Shown here: positions 9,219 to 16,784 of the stretch, one piece after another
Numbering within the stretch: position 1 is the first letter of the stretch
Layout: every line of letters begins with the position of its first letter
Assembly: GCF_003351345.1 (NCBI RefSeq)
Contig: NZ_QQTO01000022.1
Span: 310,001 to 374,000 of the forward strand
Origin: Allobosea caraganae
Lineage (GTDB): Bacteria > Pseudomonadota > Alphaproteobacteria > Rhizobiales > Beijerinckiaceae
Direction of reading: 5' to 3'
DNA length: 64,000 nucleotides
Notes under the pieces: model-generated
What the model was told of the DNA's origin: nothing
The model's database searches: none
What the model saw: only the letters and a program-made list of their open reading frames with translations
Position numbers and translations under genes: made by a program

Positions 9219-9228
9219 ATGTATACAA
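9219..9228. promoter_or_regulatory. Palindrome in the 416-base gap upstream of the ABC operon
   Basis: ATGTATACAA around 9219-9228 contains the perfect palindrome TGTATACA at 9220-9227, about 170 bases upstream of the first permease ATG. Such TTGTATACA-like boxes are often bound by GntR-family regulators, but no such gene is present here. The rest of the 9052-9467 gap contains one AT-rich patch (GATATTTTTCCGTTAAT near 9252) that could hold a promoter, a hairpin at 9408-9435, and nothing else recognised. Confidence 0.35.
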
Positions 9229-9407
9229 GATGCGTCGGTTACGCGGGTTTGTGATATTTTTCCGTTAATCGCTGCCGTGGAGGGATTTGCCGCAGCGCAG
9301 GCGGCCCGGCGGGCTCCGAGATATCCAGTATGCAGGGGCGCCCGCGCGCGAATCACGTTGCGTCAGCCACGTCGCCGAGGCGGCCCTCCAGCCCCACGCA
9401 AGCCTCA

Positions 9408-9435
9408 GCCCTCGCCTCCTTTCGGGAGCGAGGGC
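9408..9435 (-). terminator. Possible terminator hairpin after the acetoacetate decarboxylase gene
   Basis: GCCCTCGC (9408-9415) pairs with GCGAGGGC (9428-9435), with two further inner C-G pairs and a TTTC loop. It lies 33 bases beyond the minus-strand stop at 9468. No T-run follows on the minus strand, so it may be an mRNA 3' stabiliser or Rho-linked hairpin rather than an intrinsic terminator. Confidence 0.4.
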
Positions 9436-9467
9436 CGGATCGTCCGCGGCGCCGCGATGAAGGGCGC

Positions 9468-10214
9468 TCAGGGCTTCATGTAGTCGTGGATCTTGCGGCC
9501 GAAGGGCAAGGTCAGGTCGGCGATGAAGTGGTGCGCGCCGATGACCTTGCGCACCGGCAGGTCGGCTACGGGCGCGTTGACATGCGGCACCAGATGGAGC
9601 CGGCCGGGGCCGATCCAGGAGCCCTTCACCGTGATGTCGGTCAGGTTGAGCGCGACGAGCTGGCAGATCTCCGGCTCGCCATCGACGCCCGGGATGATCT
9701 TCAGGTTGACCTGGGTCTTGGTCAGGATCGCGGTGGTCTTGACGCCGTTGCCGGCCAGGCTCTCGTGCTTGTAGCCCATCGTGCCCATGGCGACCTGCTG
9801 GCCGGCATATTCAAGCGTGCCGGTCAGGGTGTCCTTGACCAGTTCGAGCTTGGGATGGGCGTATTTCTTCGGAAAGCCCCAGATTTCGCGGCCGGCCGAG
9901 ATCGGCGGCTCGATGTCCAGGTACATCTGCGAGACGAAGCTGACCTCCTCGTCGCCGAACTTGCAGGGGATGACGATGCCGGTCTCGGTGTAGTTCCCGA
10001 AGCCAGAGGAATCCGGCATCTTGATCCATTCGTAGTGGACGATCGGCTGGTCGAGCGGCATCAGCGGCTCGGGCAGGTGGTGGCGGATCAGCTCCGGATC
10101 GGTCTCGTAGCTGATGATCATGTATTCGCGGTTGACGAAGCGGTACGGGCCGGCCGGGTAGCTCGGGCCGGCAAGCGGCATCGAGGGCAGGTCGAGGATC
10201 TGCTGGCGGTTCAT
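9468..10214 (-). CDS. adc: Acetoacetate decarboxylase
   Basis: Decarboxylates acetoacetate to acetone and CO2 through a lysine Schiff base. The diagnostic REIWGFPKKYAHPK segment sits near residues 107-120 of the 248-residue protein; its paired lysines correspond to the catalytic and pKa-perturbing lysines of the clostridial enzyme. ATG 10214 follows GAGGATC, and an in-frame upstream start at 10244 would run into the preceding gene. It lies 10 bases after bdhA, so the pair forms a short ketone-body operon. In this setting it can drain acetoacetate produced from 3-hydroxybutyrate or polyhydroxybutyrate. Confidence 0.92.
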   Translation of the reverse strand: MNRQQILDLPSMPLAGPSYPAGPYRFVNREYMIISYETDPELIRHHLPEPLMPLDQPIVHYEWIKMPDSSGFGNYTETGIVIPCKFGDEEVSFVSQMYLDIEPPISAGREIWGFPKKYAHPKLELVKDTLTGTLEYAGQQVAMGTMGYKHESLAGNGVKTTAILTKTQVNLKIIPGVDGEPEICQLVALNLTDITVKGSWIGPGRLHLVPHVNAPVADLPVRKVIGAHHFIADLTLPFGRKIHDYMKP

Positions 10215-10224
10215 GGTCGGATCC

Positions 10225-11007
10225 TCAGTGCGCGGTCCAGCCACCGTCGATCGGCAGGATGACGCCGGTGATCGACTTGGCCGAGTCGGAGGCGAGGAAG
10301 ACGGCGAGATCGGCCACTTCCTCGCTGGTGACGAATTGCTTGGTCGGCTGGGCCTCGAGCAGCACGTCGTTGATGACCTGCTCGCGGGTCAGGCCGCGCG
10401 CCGCCATCGTGTCCGGGATCTGCTTCTCGACCAGGGGGGTCCAGACATAGCCGGGGCAGATCGCGTTGACGGTGACGCCGAAGGTGGCGGCCTCGAGCGC
10501 GACCGTCTTGGTCAGGCCGGCGATGCCATGCTTGGCGGCGACATAGGCCGACTTGAACGGCGAGGCGACCAGCGCGTGGGCCGAGGCCGTGTTGATGATG
10601 CGGCCCCATTTGCGCTGCTTCATGCCTGGCAGCGCGGCGCGGGTGGCATGGAAGGCGGCCGAGAGGTTGATCGCGATGATCGCGTCCCACTTCTCGATCG
10701 GGAACTCCTCGATCGGCGAGACGAACTGGATGCCGGCATTGTTGACGAGAACGTCGACGGAGCCGAACTCGGCCTCGGCCTCGGCGATCATCACCGCGAT
10801 GGCGCCGCCATGGGCCATGTCGGCGGCGGAGTAGCGGGCCTGCACGCCGAATTCGGCCTCGATGCCGGCGCGCTCCTTCTCGATGTCATCGGGCGCGCCG
10901 AAGCCGTTGATGACGATGTTGGCGCCCTGCGCCGCATAGGCGCGGGCGATGGCGAGCCCTATGCCCGAAGTCGAGCCCGTGACGACGGCCGTCTTGCCCT
11001 TCAGCAT
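10225..11007 (-). CDS. bdhA: 3-hydroxybutyrate dehydrogenase (short-chain dehydrogenase)
   Basis: Oxidises (R)-3-hydroxybutyrate to acetoacetate with NAD in the cytoplasm, a step of polyhydroxybutyrate breakdown. The 260-residue protein has GSTSGIG near residues 11-17, NNAG near 90, and the Ser/Tyr/Lys catalytic set in TASAHALVASPFKSAYVAAKHG (near 140-161). The DGGWTAH C-terminus is the usual one for this family. ATG 11007 follows GGAGAGCAGC. It is the first gene of the bdhA-adc pair and divergent from the patatin gene. Confidence 0.92.
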   Translation of the reverse strand: MLKGKTAVVTGSTSGIGLAIARAYAAQGANIVINGFGAPDDIEKERAGIEAEFGVQARYSAADMAHGGAIAVMIAEAEAEFGSVDVLVNNAGIQFVSPIEEFPIEKWDAIIAINLSAAFHATRAALPGMKQRKWGRIINTASAHALVASPFKSAYVAAKHGIAGLTKTVALEAATFGVTVNAICPGYVWTPLVEKQIPDTMAARGLTREQVINDVLLEAQPTKQFVTSEEVADLAVFLASDSAKSITGVILPIDGGWTAH

Positions 11008-11022
11008 GCTGCTCTCCTTCAT

Positions 11023-11037
11023 GTGGCGCGGCGCCAC
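11023..11037. promoter_or_regulatory. Palindrome and direct repeats in the bdhA/patatin divergent intergenic region
   Basis: GTGGCGC-G-GCGCCAC is a perfect 7-bp inverted repeat starting 16 bases before the bdhA ATG, so it could be an operator or a 5'-UTR hairpin. In the same divergent region (11008-11216) the 11-mer TACTTGCGTCA occurs exactly twice, at 11136-11146 and 11207-11217; the second copy runs into the patatin start codon. No regulator is assigned. Confidence 0.35.
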
Positions 11038-11216
11038 TTGTGTGCGCCGCAAAAACCATGCCTTCTGGCGTGGAAGAGCAAGCTGACGCAGCGATGAAGC
11101 TTGTCTGACGTTAAGATGACAGTCGCAGCGCCTACTACTTGCGTCACACGGGTGTCACCTCGCAGTCCTCAGCAATGTTCTTTGTTGCAGCGCGTCAACT
11201 CAGGGATACTTGCGTC

Positions 11217-12383
11217 ATGAATGCTCCCTCCACCGCCTCCCTGTCCGGCAGCCGCTATCTCGGCTGGCGCCCCGACCGCTGCGACCGCGTCGCCCTGGTG
11301 CTGCAAGGCGGCGGCGCGCTCGGCGCCTACCAGGCCGGGGTGTATCAGGCGCTGCACGAGGCCGACATCGAGCCGGACTGGGTCTCGGGCGTCTCGATCG
11401 GCGCGATCAACTCCGCCATCATCGCCGGCAACCCGCGCGAGCGCCGGCTGGAGCGGCTGCAGGCGTTCTGGGACCGCATCACCGACCGCAAGGTCTGGTG
11501 GTTCACGCCGGAGGGCGACATCTTCCGCCAGGCGCGCAACGCGACCAGCGCGATGGCGACGATGATGCTCGGCCAGCCCGGCTTCTTCGAGCCGCGCCGC
11601 ACCAATCCCTGGGTCGCCTTCGCCGGCTCCAACGACGCGACCAGCTTCTACGACACCGCGGCGCTGCGCGACACCTTGCTGGAGCTGTGCGACTTCGACC
11701 TGATCAACACCAAGGCGGTGCATTTCTCAGTCGGCGCGGTCAACGCGATCTCGGGCAACTTCGTCTACTTCGACAACATGCACGAGACCATCCTGCCCGA
11801 GCACGTCATGGCGTCGGGCGCCCTGCCGCCGGCCTTCCCGACCGTGCAGATCGGCACCGACCATTACTGGGATGGCGGCATCGTCTCCAACACGCCGCTG
11901 CAGCATCTGCTGGCGCAGGAGGACACGCTGAACTCGCTGATCTTCCAGGTCGACCTGTTCTCGGCGCGCGGGCCGCTGCCGCGCACGCTCCAGGACGTGA
12001 TGGGCCGGCACAAGGACATCATGTACTCCTCGCGCACCCGCCTCACCACCGACCTGTTCCAGCTGCTGCAGAACTGGAAGAAGAAGACGCACCAGGCCCT
12101 GACCAAGATCCCCGACGGCGACCTGACCGAGGACGAGCGCAAGCTGCGCGACGATCTCGCGCGCATGCCGGAGCACACCATCCTCCAGCTGATCTACCAG
12201 CAGAAATCCTACGAGGGCCACGCCAAGGACTACGAGTTCTCGCGGACGTCGATGACCGAGCACTGGCATTCCGGCTACGAGGACACCAGGCAGACGCTGA
12301 CCCGCAAGGACTGGCTGACGATCCCGCCGGACGGCGCCGGCATCGTCGCCCACGACGTGCACCGCGACTTCGAGCGCCGCTGA
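11217..12383 (+). CDS. Patatin-like phospholipase/acyl hydrolase with DUF3734 C-terminus
   Basis: A 388-residue serine hydrolase with a Ser-Asp dyad. The oxyanion loop GGGALGAYQAG is near residues 31-41, the nucleophile elbow GVSIG near 61-65, and the catalytic Asp in WDGGIVSNTP near 218-227. The C-terminal part (SYEGHAKDYEFSRTSMTEHW) matches DUF3734, which commonly follows patatin domains in alphaproteobacteria. ATG 11217 is used; in-frame ATG 11139 would add a poorly coding 26-residue leader. It is divergent from bdhA-adc, a pairing known in relatives and linked to polyhydroxybutyrate or lipid turnover. No secretion signal is visible, so it is probably cytoplasmic or membrane-peripheral. 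Confidence 0.9.
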   Translation: MNAPSTASLSGSRYLGWRPDRCDRVALVLQGGGALGAYQAGVYQALHEADIEPDWVSGVSIGAINSAIIAGNPRERRLERLQAFWDRITDRKVWWFTPEGDIFRQARNATSAMATMMLGQPGFFEPRRTNPWVAFAGSNDATSFYDTAALRDTLLELCDFDLINTKAVHFSVGAVNAISGNFVYFDNMHETILPEHVMASGALPPAFPTVQIGTDHYWDGGIVSNTPLQHLLAQEDTLNSLIFQVDLFSARGPLPRTLQDVMGRHKDIMYSSRTRLTTDLFQLLQNWKKKTHQALTKIPDGDLTEDERKLRDDLARMPEHTILQLIYQQKSYEGHAKDYEFSRTSMTEHWHSGYEDTRQTLTRKDWLTIPPDGAGIVAHDVHRDFERR

Positions 12384-12405
12384 GGGCTGGCGAGCGCGCG
12401 CCTCC

Positions 12406-12565
12406 CCTTCTCCCCCTTGCGGGAGAAGGTGGCGCGCAGCGCCGGATGAGGGGTCGCGCTGCGCTTTCCGATGACAGAGAATGCCACACGCGATGTTGCA
12501 GTCGTCGCGCGACCCCTCATCCGTCTCGGCTTCGCCGAGCCACCTTCTCCCGCAGGGGGAGAAGG
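12406..12565. repeat. Imperfect palindromic intergenic repeat (CCTTCTCCC family)
   Basis: The left arm CCTTCTCCCCCTTGCGGGAG (12406 on) is mirrored by CCTTCTCCCGCAGGGGGAG at 12543-12565. Inner arms GGATGAGGGGTCGCG (about 12443) and CGCGCGACCCCTCATCC (about 12506) also pair, giving a long stem of about 160 bases. It fills the gap between the convergent patatin and TPR genes. Such elements are widespread between alphaproteobacterial genes, and this one could also act as a bidirectional terminator. Confidence 0.8.
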
Positions 12566-12576
12566 AAGAACGCGGC

Positions 12577-14397
12577 TCAGTTCGTGAGCTTGCTCTCAGC
12601 CTCGGAGCCCCGCGACAGCCGCTCGCGCAAACCCGCGATCACGCCAGACCAGTCGCCCGGCCGGGCCTGCGCCAGGACATCCACGCTCGGATACCAGAGC
12701 GAGCGCCCGGCCCGCGCCGCCCAGTACCAGGGATAGCCGGTCGGCACCGCGACCAGTCCGGCGCGCCCGAGCGCACCGGCAAGGTGCAGCGCCAGCACGT
12801 CCGGCCCGACGACGATGTCGAGATTGGCGATCGCGGCGATCATCTGGCCGAAATCGTCCATGTGGCGGCCCGCGTCGATCGCCTCCGGCCAAGCGGCGAG
12901 GTCGTGGCGCGACTGGCCGGTCATCAGGCTGATCGCCGTGCCCGAAGCCGGCATGGCGGCGCGTAGCTGCGCCATCGAAAGGCCGGCGGCCTGGCCCTCC
13001 CAGATCACGCCGATCCAGGGGCGCGGATACTCCTCGAACGCCTGGCGCCAGCGCCGGTCGAGCGCCGGATCCGGCTGCATGTAGGGAACGCCCGCCCCGA
13101 TAGTGGCCGCGTCGAGGTCGAAGCAGCGCATCAGCGCCGGCAGCGCGATGGCGAGTTCGTCGGGCGCGGGCGCAGCGCGCGCGATCGGCGCGGAGAGATG
13201 GCCGGCCAGCGGCAGGAAGCGCTCGTCGGCGATCAGTTCGACAGGCCGTCCTTCTCGCGCCAGCCGCGGCAGGAAGCGGGCGAAGAGGACGAATTCGGAC
13301 GCCATCAGCATCGGCGGCACGAAGACGCGCGGCGAAACCGGCTGCTCGGCTACGGCGCGCGGCGGAAACCTGCCGAGCGCCAGCGCGATCTCGGATTCGA
13401 GGCGGAGCGCATTCGCATTGCCCGGATCGACCTTCAAGGCATGTGTAAGGAAGGGCAGCGCCTGCTCGGCGCGTCCGGCGAAGCGCAGCGTCGCCGCCAG
13501 CACGAGCAGGCTCTCGGCCGAGCCCGGATTGGCCTTCACCACGCGGCTCATCTCGGCGATGCCAGCATCGGTCTCGCCGGTCAGGATCAGGATGCGGGCC
13601 AGGGTCTCGCGAATGCCGAGATGGTTCGGCGCGAAGGCGAGCAGCTTGCGGCAGGTCGCCGCCGCCTGCCGATAGTCGCCGATGCCCGCCTGGCAGCGCG
13701 CCAGGTGTTCGAGCACGTCGACATCGAGCGGCGCCACCAGGCGCGCGCGCTCGGCCAGGCTGAGCGCCTCCTCGAAGCCGCCGCGCTCGAAGCAGCAGAG
13801 CGAGAGCGCGCGCAGGCTGGCGGCATCGCCGGGCTTGAGCACTAGTGCCCGGCGCAGCAGGCGCTCGGCCTCCTCCCCGTCGCTATTGGCCAGCGCGAGC
13901 AGGCCGAGCAGGCCGATCGCATCGGCCGCATCGGGCGTCCGCGCGAGGATGCGGGCCGCCGCTTCGCCGGCGCCAGCGAAGTCCTTGCTCAGGAAGCGGG
14001 CGGTGGCCAGCGCTTGCAGCGGGGCGTCGAGCTCGGGAGCCAGCGCAGCCGCGCGCTCGAAGCAGAGGATCGCGTCGTCGAGCCTGCCGGCCATCTGGTG
14101 GGCGATGCCGAGATTGTTGACGAGGCCGAAATGGTCGGGGAAGGCGGTGGCCGCCGCCGCCAGAACCGCATGGGCGCGCTGGAGGTCCTTGCGGGCGAGC
14201 GCGGCGCCGCCGAGCGCGTTCAGCCCGTCGGCATGGTTCGGATGCCGCTGCAGCAGGTCCGTCAGCAGCGCCTCGGCCTCGTCGAAGCGCCCGGCGGCGA
14301 CGAAGCCCTGGGCCGTGGCGACCTGGTCGGCGACGGTGACCGCCGGGAAGGATGGAGACGGGTTCAAGTGCGATCCTGCCGCTGTTCGATGACTCAT
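12577..14397 (-). CDS. TPR protein with a GT9/O-GlcNAc-transferase-like C-terminal domain
   Basis: 606 residues. Residues about 20-350 are tandem tetratricopeptide repeats, for example AAGRFDEAEALLTDLLQRHP and MAGRLDDAILCFERAAALAP. Residues about 370-590 resemble the GT-B domain seen in TPR-heptosyltransferase-like proteins, with PWIGVIWEGQAAG near 470 and a late IANLDIVVGPDVLALHLAGALG segment. The family is usually annotated only as a TPR protein; activity is unproven. It is the last gene of the DUF2169/DUF4150/DUF3540 module and is separated from DUF3540 by a 143-bp structured repeat. A role in modifying or scaffolding the secretion spike is speculation. Confidence 0.83.
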   Translation of the reverse strand: MSHRTAAGSHLNPSPSFPAVTVADQVATAQGFVAAGRFDEAEALLTDLLQRHPNHADGLNALGGAALARKDLQRAHAVLAAAATAFPDHFGLVNNLGIAHQMAGRLDDAILCFERAAALAPELDAPLQALATARFLSKDFAGAGEAAARILARTPDAADAIGLLGLLALANSDGEEAERLLRRALVLKPGDAASLRALSLCCFERGGFEEALSLAERARLVAPLDVDVLEHLARCQAGIGDYRQAAATCRKLLAFAPNHLGIRETLARILILTGETDAGIAEMSRVVKANPGSAESLLVLAATLRFAGRAEQALPFLTHALKVDPGNANALRLESEIALALGRFPPRAVAEQPVSPRVFVPPMLMASEFVLFARFLPRLAREGRPVELIADERFLPLAGHLSAPIARAAPAPDELAIALPALMRCFDLDAATIGAGVPYMQPDPALDRRWRQAFEEYPRPWIGVIWEGQAAGLSMAQLRAAMPASGTAISLMTGQSRHDLAAWPEAIDAGRHMDDFGQMIAAIANLDIVVGPDVLALHLAGALGRAGLVAVPTGYPWYWAARAGRSLWYPSVDVLAQARPGDWSGVIAGLRERLSRGSEAESKLTN

Positions 14398-14407
14398 GCG
14401 AGCCCTC

Positions 14408-14550
14408 AGAGACCATTTGAGACTTCGCTGGCGTGTGTCGGCTGGCGTGGCTGTCGAGAACCGGAGCGGAGCGGACTAATGTCCGCAAGCACCGCAGGCG
14501 CAGACAGCCACGTCAGACGGCCGCGCCAGTCAAATTCGCAAATGGTCTCT
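14408..14550. repeat. 143-bp structured intercistronic element, copy A
   Basis: Begins AGAGACC and ends GGTCTCT. It contains an outer stem, a 12-bp middle stem (GGCGTGGCTGTC with GACAGCCACGTC), and an apical hairpin GCGGAC-TAAT-GTCCGC. Copy B at 24964-25106 has the same length and, by hand alignment, 24 differences and no gaps. Several differences are compensatory (position 8 A to G with 136 T to C; position 67 G to T with 76 C to A). It ends inside the DUF3540 stop codon and starts 11 bases before the TPR gene ATG. Function unknown: processing site, attenuator or mobile palindrome. Confidence 0.88.
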
Positions 14551-15218
14551 CAGCCCATGGTGATGCGCTTGCCGTCCATGCGCAGATCGTCGGCGACTGC
14601 GATGACCTTGCTCTGCGCCGTCTCGCTGGCGACGCCGGTGATCTTGACCGAGCGGGTCTCGGCCCGCAGCGTGTCGATCTGGTCGACGATGGCGATGCGG
14701 TTGAGCGACTTCTCGGTCAGGATGTCGGCGCTGGTCTCGTGCGATTTGGCCGAAATGCGCCAGCGCTCGGCGATGGTCGTCACGGCCTTGCTCAGCCAGG
14801 TCGTCTTCTCGGCGATGAGGTTCAGCGCCTTGGCCTGGAGGTCGAGCCGCTCGCCCTTCAGCGCCAGGCGTTGACGGGCCGTCAGCGAGAGCGTTTCGCC
14901 TTCGATGGCGAGGTTGCCATGGCCGGGCAAGGCCAGCGTCGCATAGTTCGGCCCGGTGCGCTCGAGCACGCTGAGGACGAAGGCGCCGGCCGGGCCATCG
15001 ACCACGAGCACGCGGTCGTCCTCGATCGGCCGGACGAGGCAGCCGACCGCGACCTGCGCCGGAAGCGCCCGGCCGTCGATCTCGACCGTCAGGCCGGCAT
15101 GGTCCTCGTCGCAACGCTGGACACGGCCGACCGCCAGGGAGCAAGGCTGCTGCGCGCCGGCGGCAAGCGCCGCCAGGGTTGCCAGAGCCGCCGGCTCGCT
15201 TTCGCCCGCGCGCATCAT
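14550..15218 (-). CDS. DUF3540 domain protein, T6SS spike-associated
   Basis: 222 residues. The N-terminal half (about 25-115) is beta-rich and ends in DGPAGAFVLSVLER. It is followed by short repeating strands (NLAIEGETLSLTARQ, RLALKGERLDLQAKALNL) that resemble the gp5/VgrG beta-helix stalk. The family is known only from clusters with DUF2169 and DUF4150 proteins. The start overlaps the preceding gene's stop (ATGA), so the two are translationally coupled. I infer a structural part of a T6SS spike. No signal peptide or enzyme motif is present. Confidence 0.8.
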   Translation of the reverse strand: MMRAGESEPAALATLAALAAGAQQPCSLAVGRVQRCDEDHAGLTVEIDGRALPAQVAVGCLVRPIEDDRVLVVDGPAGAFVLSVLERTGPNYATLALPGHGNLAIEGETLSLTARQRLALKGERLDLQAKALNLIAEKTTWLSKAVTTIAERWRISAKSHETSADILTEKSLNRIAIVDQIDTLRAETRSVKITGVASETAQSKVIAVADDLRMDGKRITMG

Positions 15219-16345
15219 CCGTAGATGTTGATCGTCTTGGTGGTGAAGTAGGCCGAGCCGAACTCGGTCGCGAGGGTCGTGACGGTCGACTGCATCGTCT
15301 TCTTCTGCGCCGCCATCTCGCCGCCCTTGATCGCCGCCATCTCGACCTTGAGGTCGAACTCGCAGACCGTGAGGTTGACGCCGACCTTCTTCAGGTCGCC
15401 CACCGGCGCCATCTTGATGTCGGTCGCCGTCAGGATCTTGGTGTCGTTGGTCGCCATCTTGGTGTCGGGGCCCATGACGATCTTCACCGAGGTGCCGATC
15501 ACCCCCTTCAGATCGCCGCCGACGATGATGTCCATCTTCTCGCCGACGAAGATGTTCAGCACGCCGCCGAGCGAGATGTTCAGGTCCTTGGACACGGTCA
15601 GGGAGAAGCGCGTCGACAGCCTGAAGGACGCCTCGGCGCTCATGATGATCGAGATCATCCCGGCGAGCTTCACCGAGGTCTCCAGGCCGAAGAAGAAGTT
15701 GTTCTTCAGGCCCATGAAGAAGTCGTTGGCGATGCCGTGGAAGCGCTTCGTCGTGATGCCGTAGGTCACCTCGTCGAGGTCGCCATAAGCGGTCTGCTTG
15801 ATGTAGCCGCCAGCGGTCAGCTCGATATTGGCCGGCGCGTCCTTGGTGCCGCCCTTGATGAAGACGCCGTTGGCCGCCGAAAGGTCGTATTTGCCGGCCT
15901 TGACGTTGTAGGCCGCGTCCGCCGTCGTGACCTCGACATTGTTGCCCTTGCCGTATTTCTGCAGCGCCGCGCCGAGGACGTTCATCTGCAGGTCGCTGTC
16001 GGTGTAGATCAGCGCGCCGTTGTTGCTGGATAGGATCGGGGCGCTCGGCGTGGTGGTGTAGACTTTCGTCGACTGGCTGGTCGCGTTGAAGTCCTTGGCC
16101 GGGTCGCCCTTCTCATTCTTGATCGCATCACCGGCCTGGTCGATGGCCGACTTGTTGGTCTCCGACACGGTGCTCGTCGTCGTCTTCAGCCCTGTGAGCA
16201 GGCTGTCCTCTTCGGCCGCGCCGACGATGTAGCTGCCGAGCCGGAGATAGGACGATTCGCTGAATGCCGCCGTCGAGGTCTTGGGCTGCACCACCCGGAA
16301 ATAGGGCAAGCCGATTGATATGATCTCATCTTCCGTCGCGGACAT
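15215..16345 (-). CDS. Unrecognised beta-rich protein of the T6SS spike module
   Basis: 376 residues from ATG 16345, preceded by GGAGCG; an in-frame start at 16414 overlaps the DUF4150 gene and is rejected. The N-terminal 150 residues are polar. From about 200 onward the chain is made of short alternating strands rich in Gly, Ile, Val and Lys (for example SLGGVLNIFVGEKMDIIVGG and DTKILTATDIKM), suggesting a beta-helix or stacked beta fold like a VgrG stalk. I do not recognise a named domain. It lies between a PAAR-like tip protein and DUF3540 and overlaps the latter, so a role as a stalk segment or adaptor is the favoured inference; an effector is the alternative. Confidence 0.7.
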   Translation of the reverse strand: MSATEDEIISIGLPYFRVVQPKTSTAAFSESSYLRLGSYIVGAAEEDSLLTGLKTTTSTVSETNKSAIDQAGDAIKNEKGDPAKDFNATSQSTKVYTTTPSAPILSSNNGALIYTDSDLQMNVLGAALQKYGKGNNVEVTTADAAYNVKAGKYDLSAANGVFIKGGTKDAPANIELTAGGYIKQTAYGDLDEVTYGITTKRFHGIANDFFMGLKNNFFFGLETSVKLAGMISIIMSAEASFRLSTRFSLTVSKDLNISLGGVLNIFVGEKMDIIVGGDLKGVIGTSVKIVMGPDTKMATNDTKILTATDIKMAPVGDLKKVGVNLTVCEFDLKVEMAAIKGGEMAAQKKTMQSTVTTLATEFGSAYFTTKTINIYG

Positions 16346-16376
16346 CGGGGCGCTCCAGTCGGCAATTAAAAGCCGG

Positions 16377-16781
16377 TTAACGTAAGGCCATGACCTTGAT
16401 CTGCGACGGGGCAATGGTCATCCCCACCGTATTCGGGCTGAGGCCGTTCTGCTTGGCCGGCATTGCCAGCTTGGCGACCGGCGGCCCGCCGATCAGCACG
16501 TTCGTCGAACCCATCGCCGCCGTCGCCGGGCCCATCACCATGCCCGACGCGACGCCCATCGCGACGCCGGGATTGTCGCCGTTCGAGAGCGGCGTGACGG
16601 TCATGACGTTATGGGTCGGCATGCACATCGCCAGGACCTTGACCTGATTGGGGATCGCGGTCGGCGTCAGCGCGATGTTAGGAAACGGCGTCGGGATCGG
16701 CCCGGCCGGCGTCGGCACCAGGCAGACGTCAGGAAAGGCGAAGTTCATGCCCGGCATCGGGCCATTACCATTCCAGAACAT
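16377..16781 (-). CDS. DUF4150 PAAR-like tip protein
   Basis: A 134-residue protein matching the DUF4150 branch of the PAAR superfamily, which caps the VgrG spike. It shows the usual proline/asparagine-rich start (NFAFPDVCLVPTPAGPIPTPFPN) and the later GSTNVLIGGPPVAKL segment. There is no C-terminal toxin extension, so it is a bare tip. It sits three bases after the pentapeptide gene and 31 bases before the beta-rich gene, within one compact minus-strand operon. Confidence 0.88.
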   Translation of the reverse strand: MFWNGNGPMPGMNFAFPDVCLVPTPAGPIPTPFPNIALTPTAIPNQVKVLAMCMPTHNVMTVTPLSNGDNPGVAMGVASGMVMGPATAAMGSTNVLIGGPPVAKLAMPAKQNGLSPNTVGMTIAPSQIKVMALR

Positions 16782-16784
16782 GAC

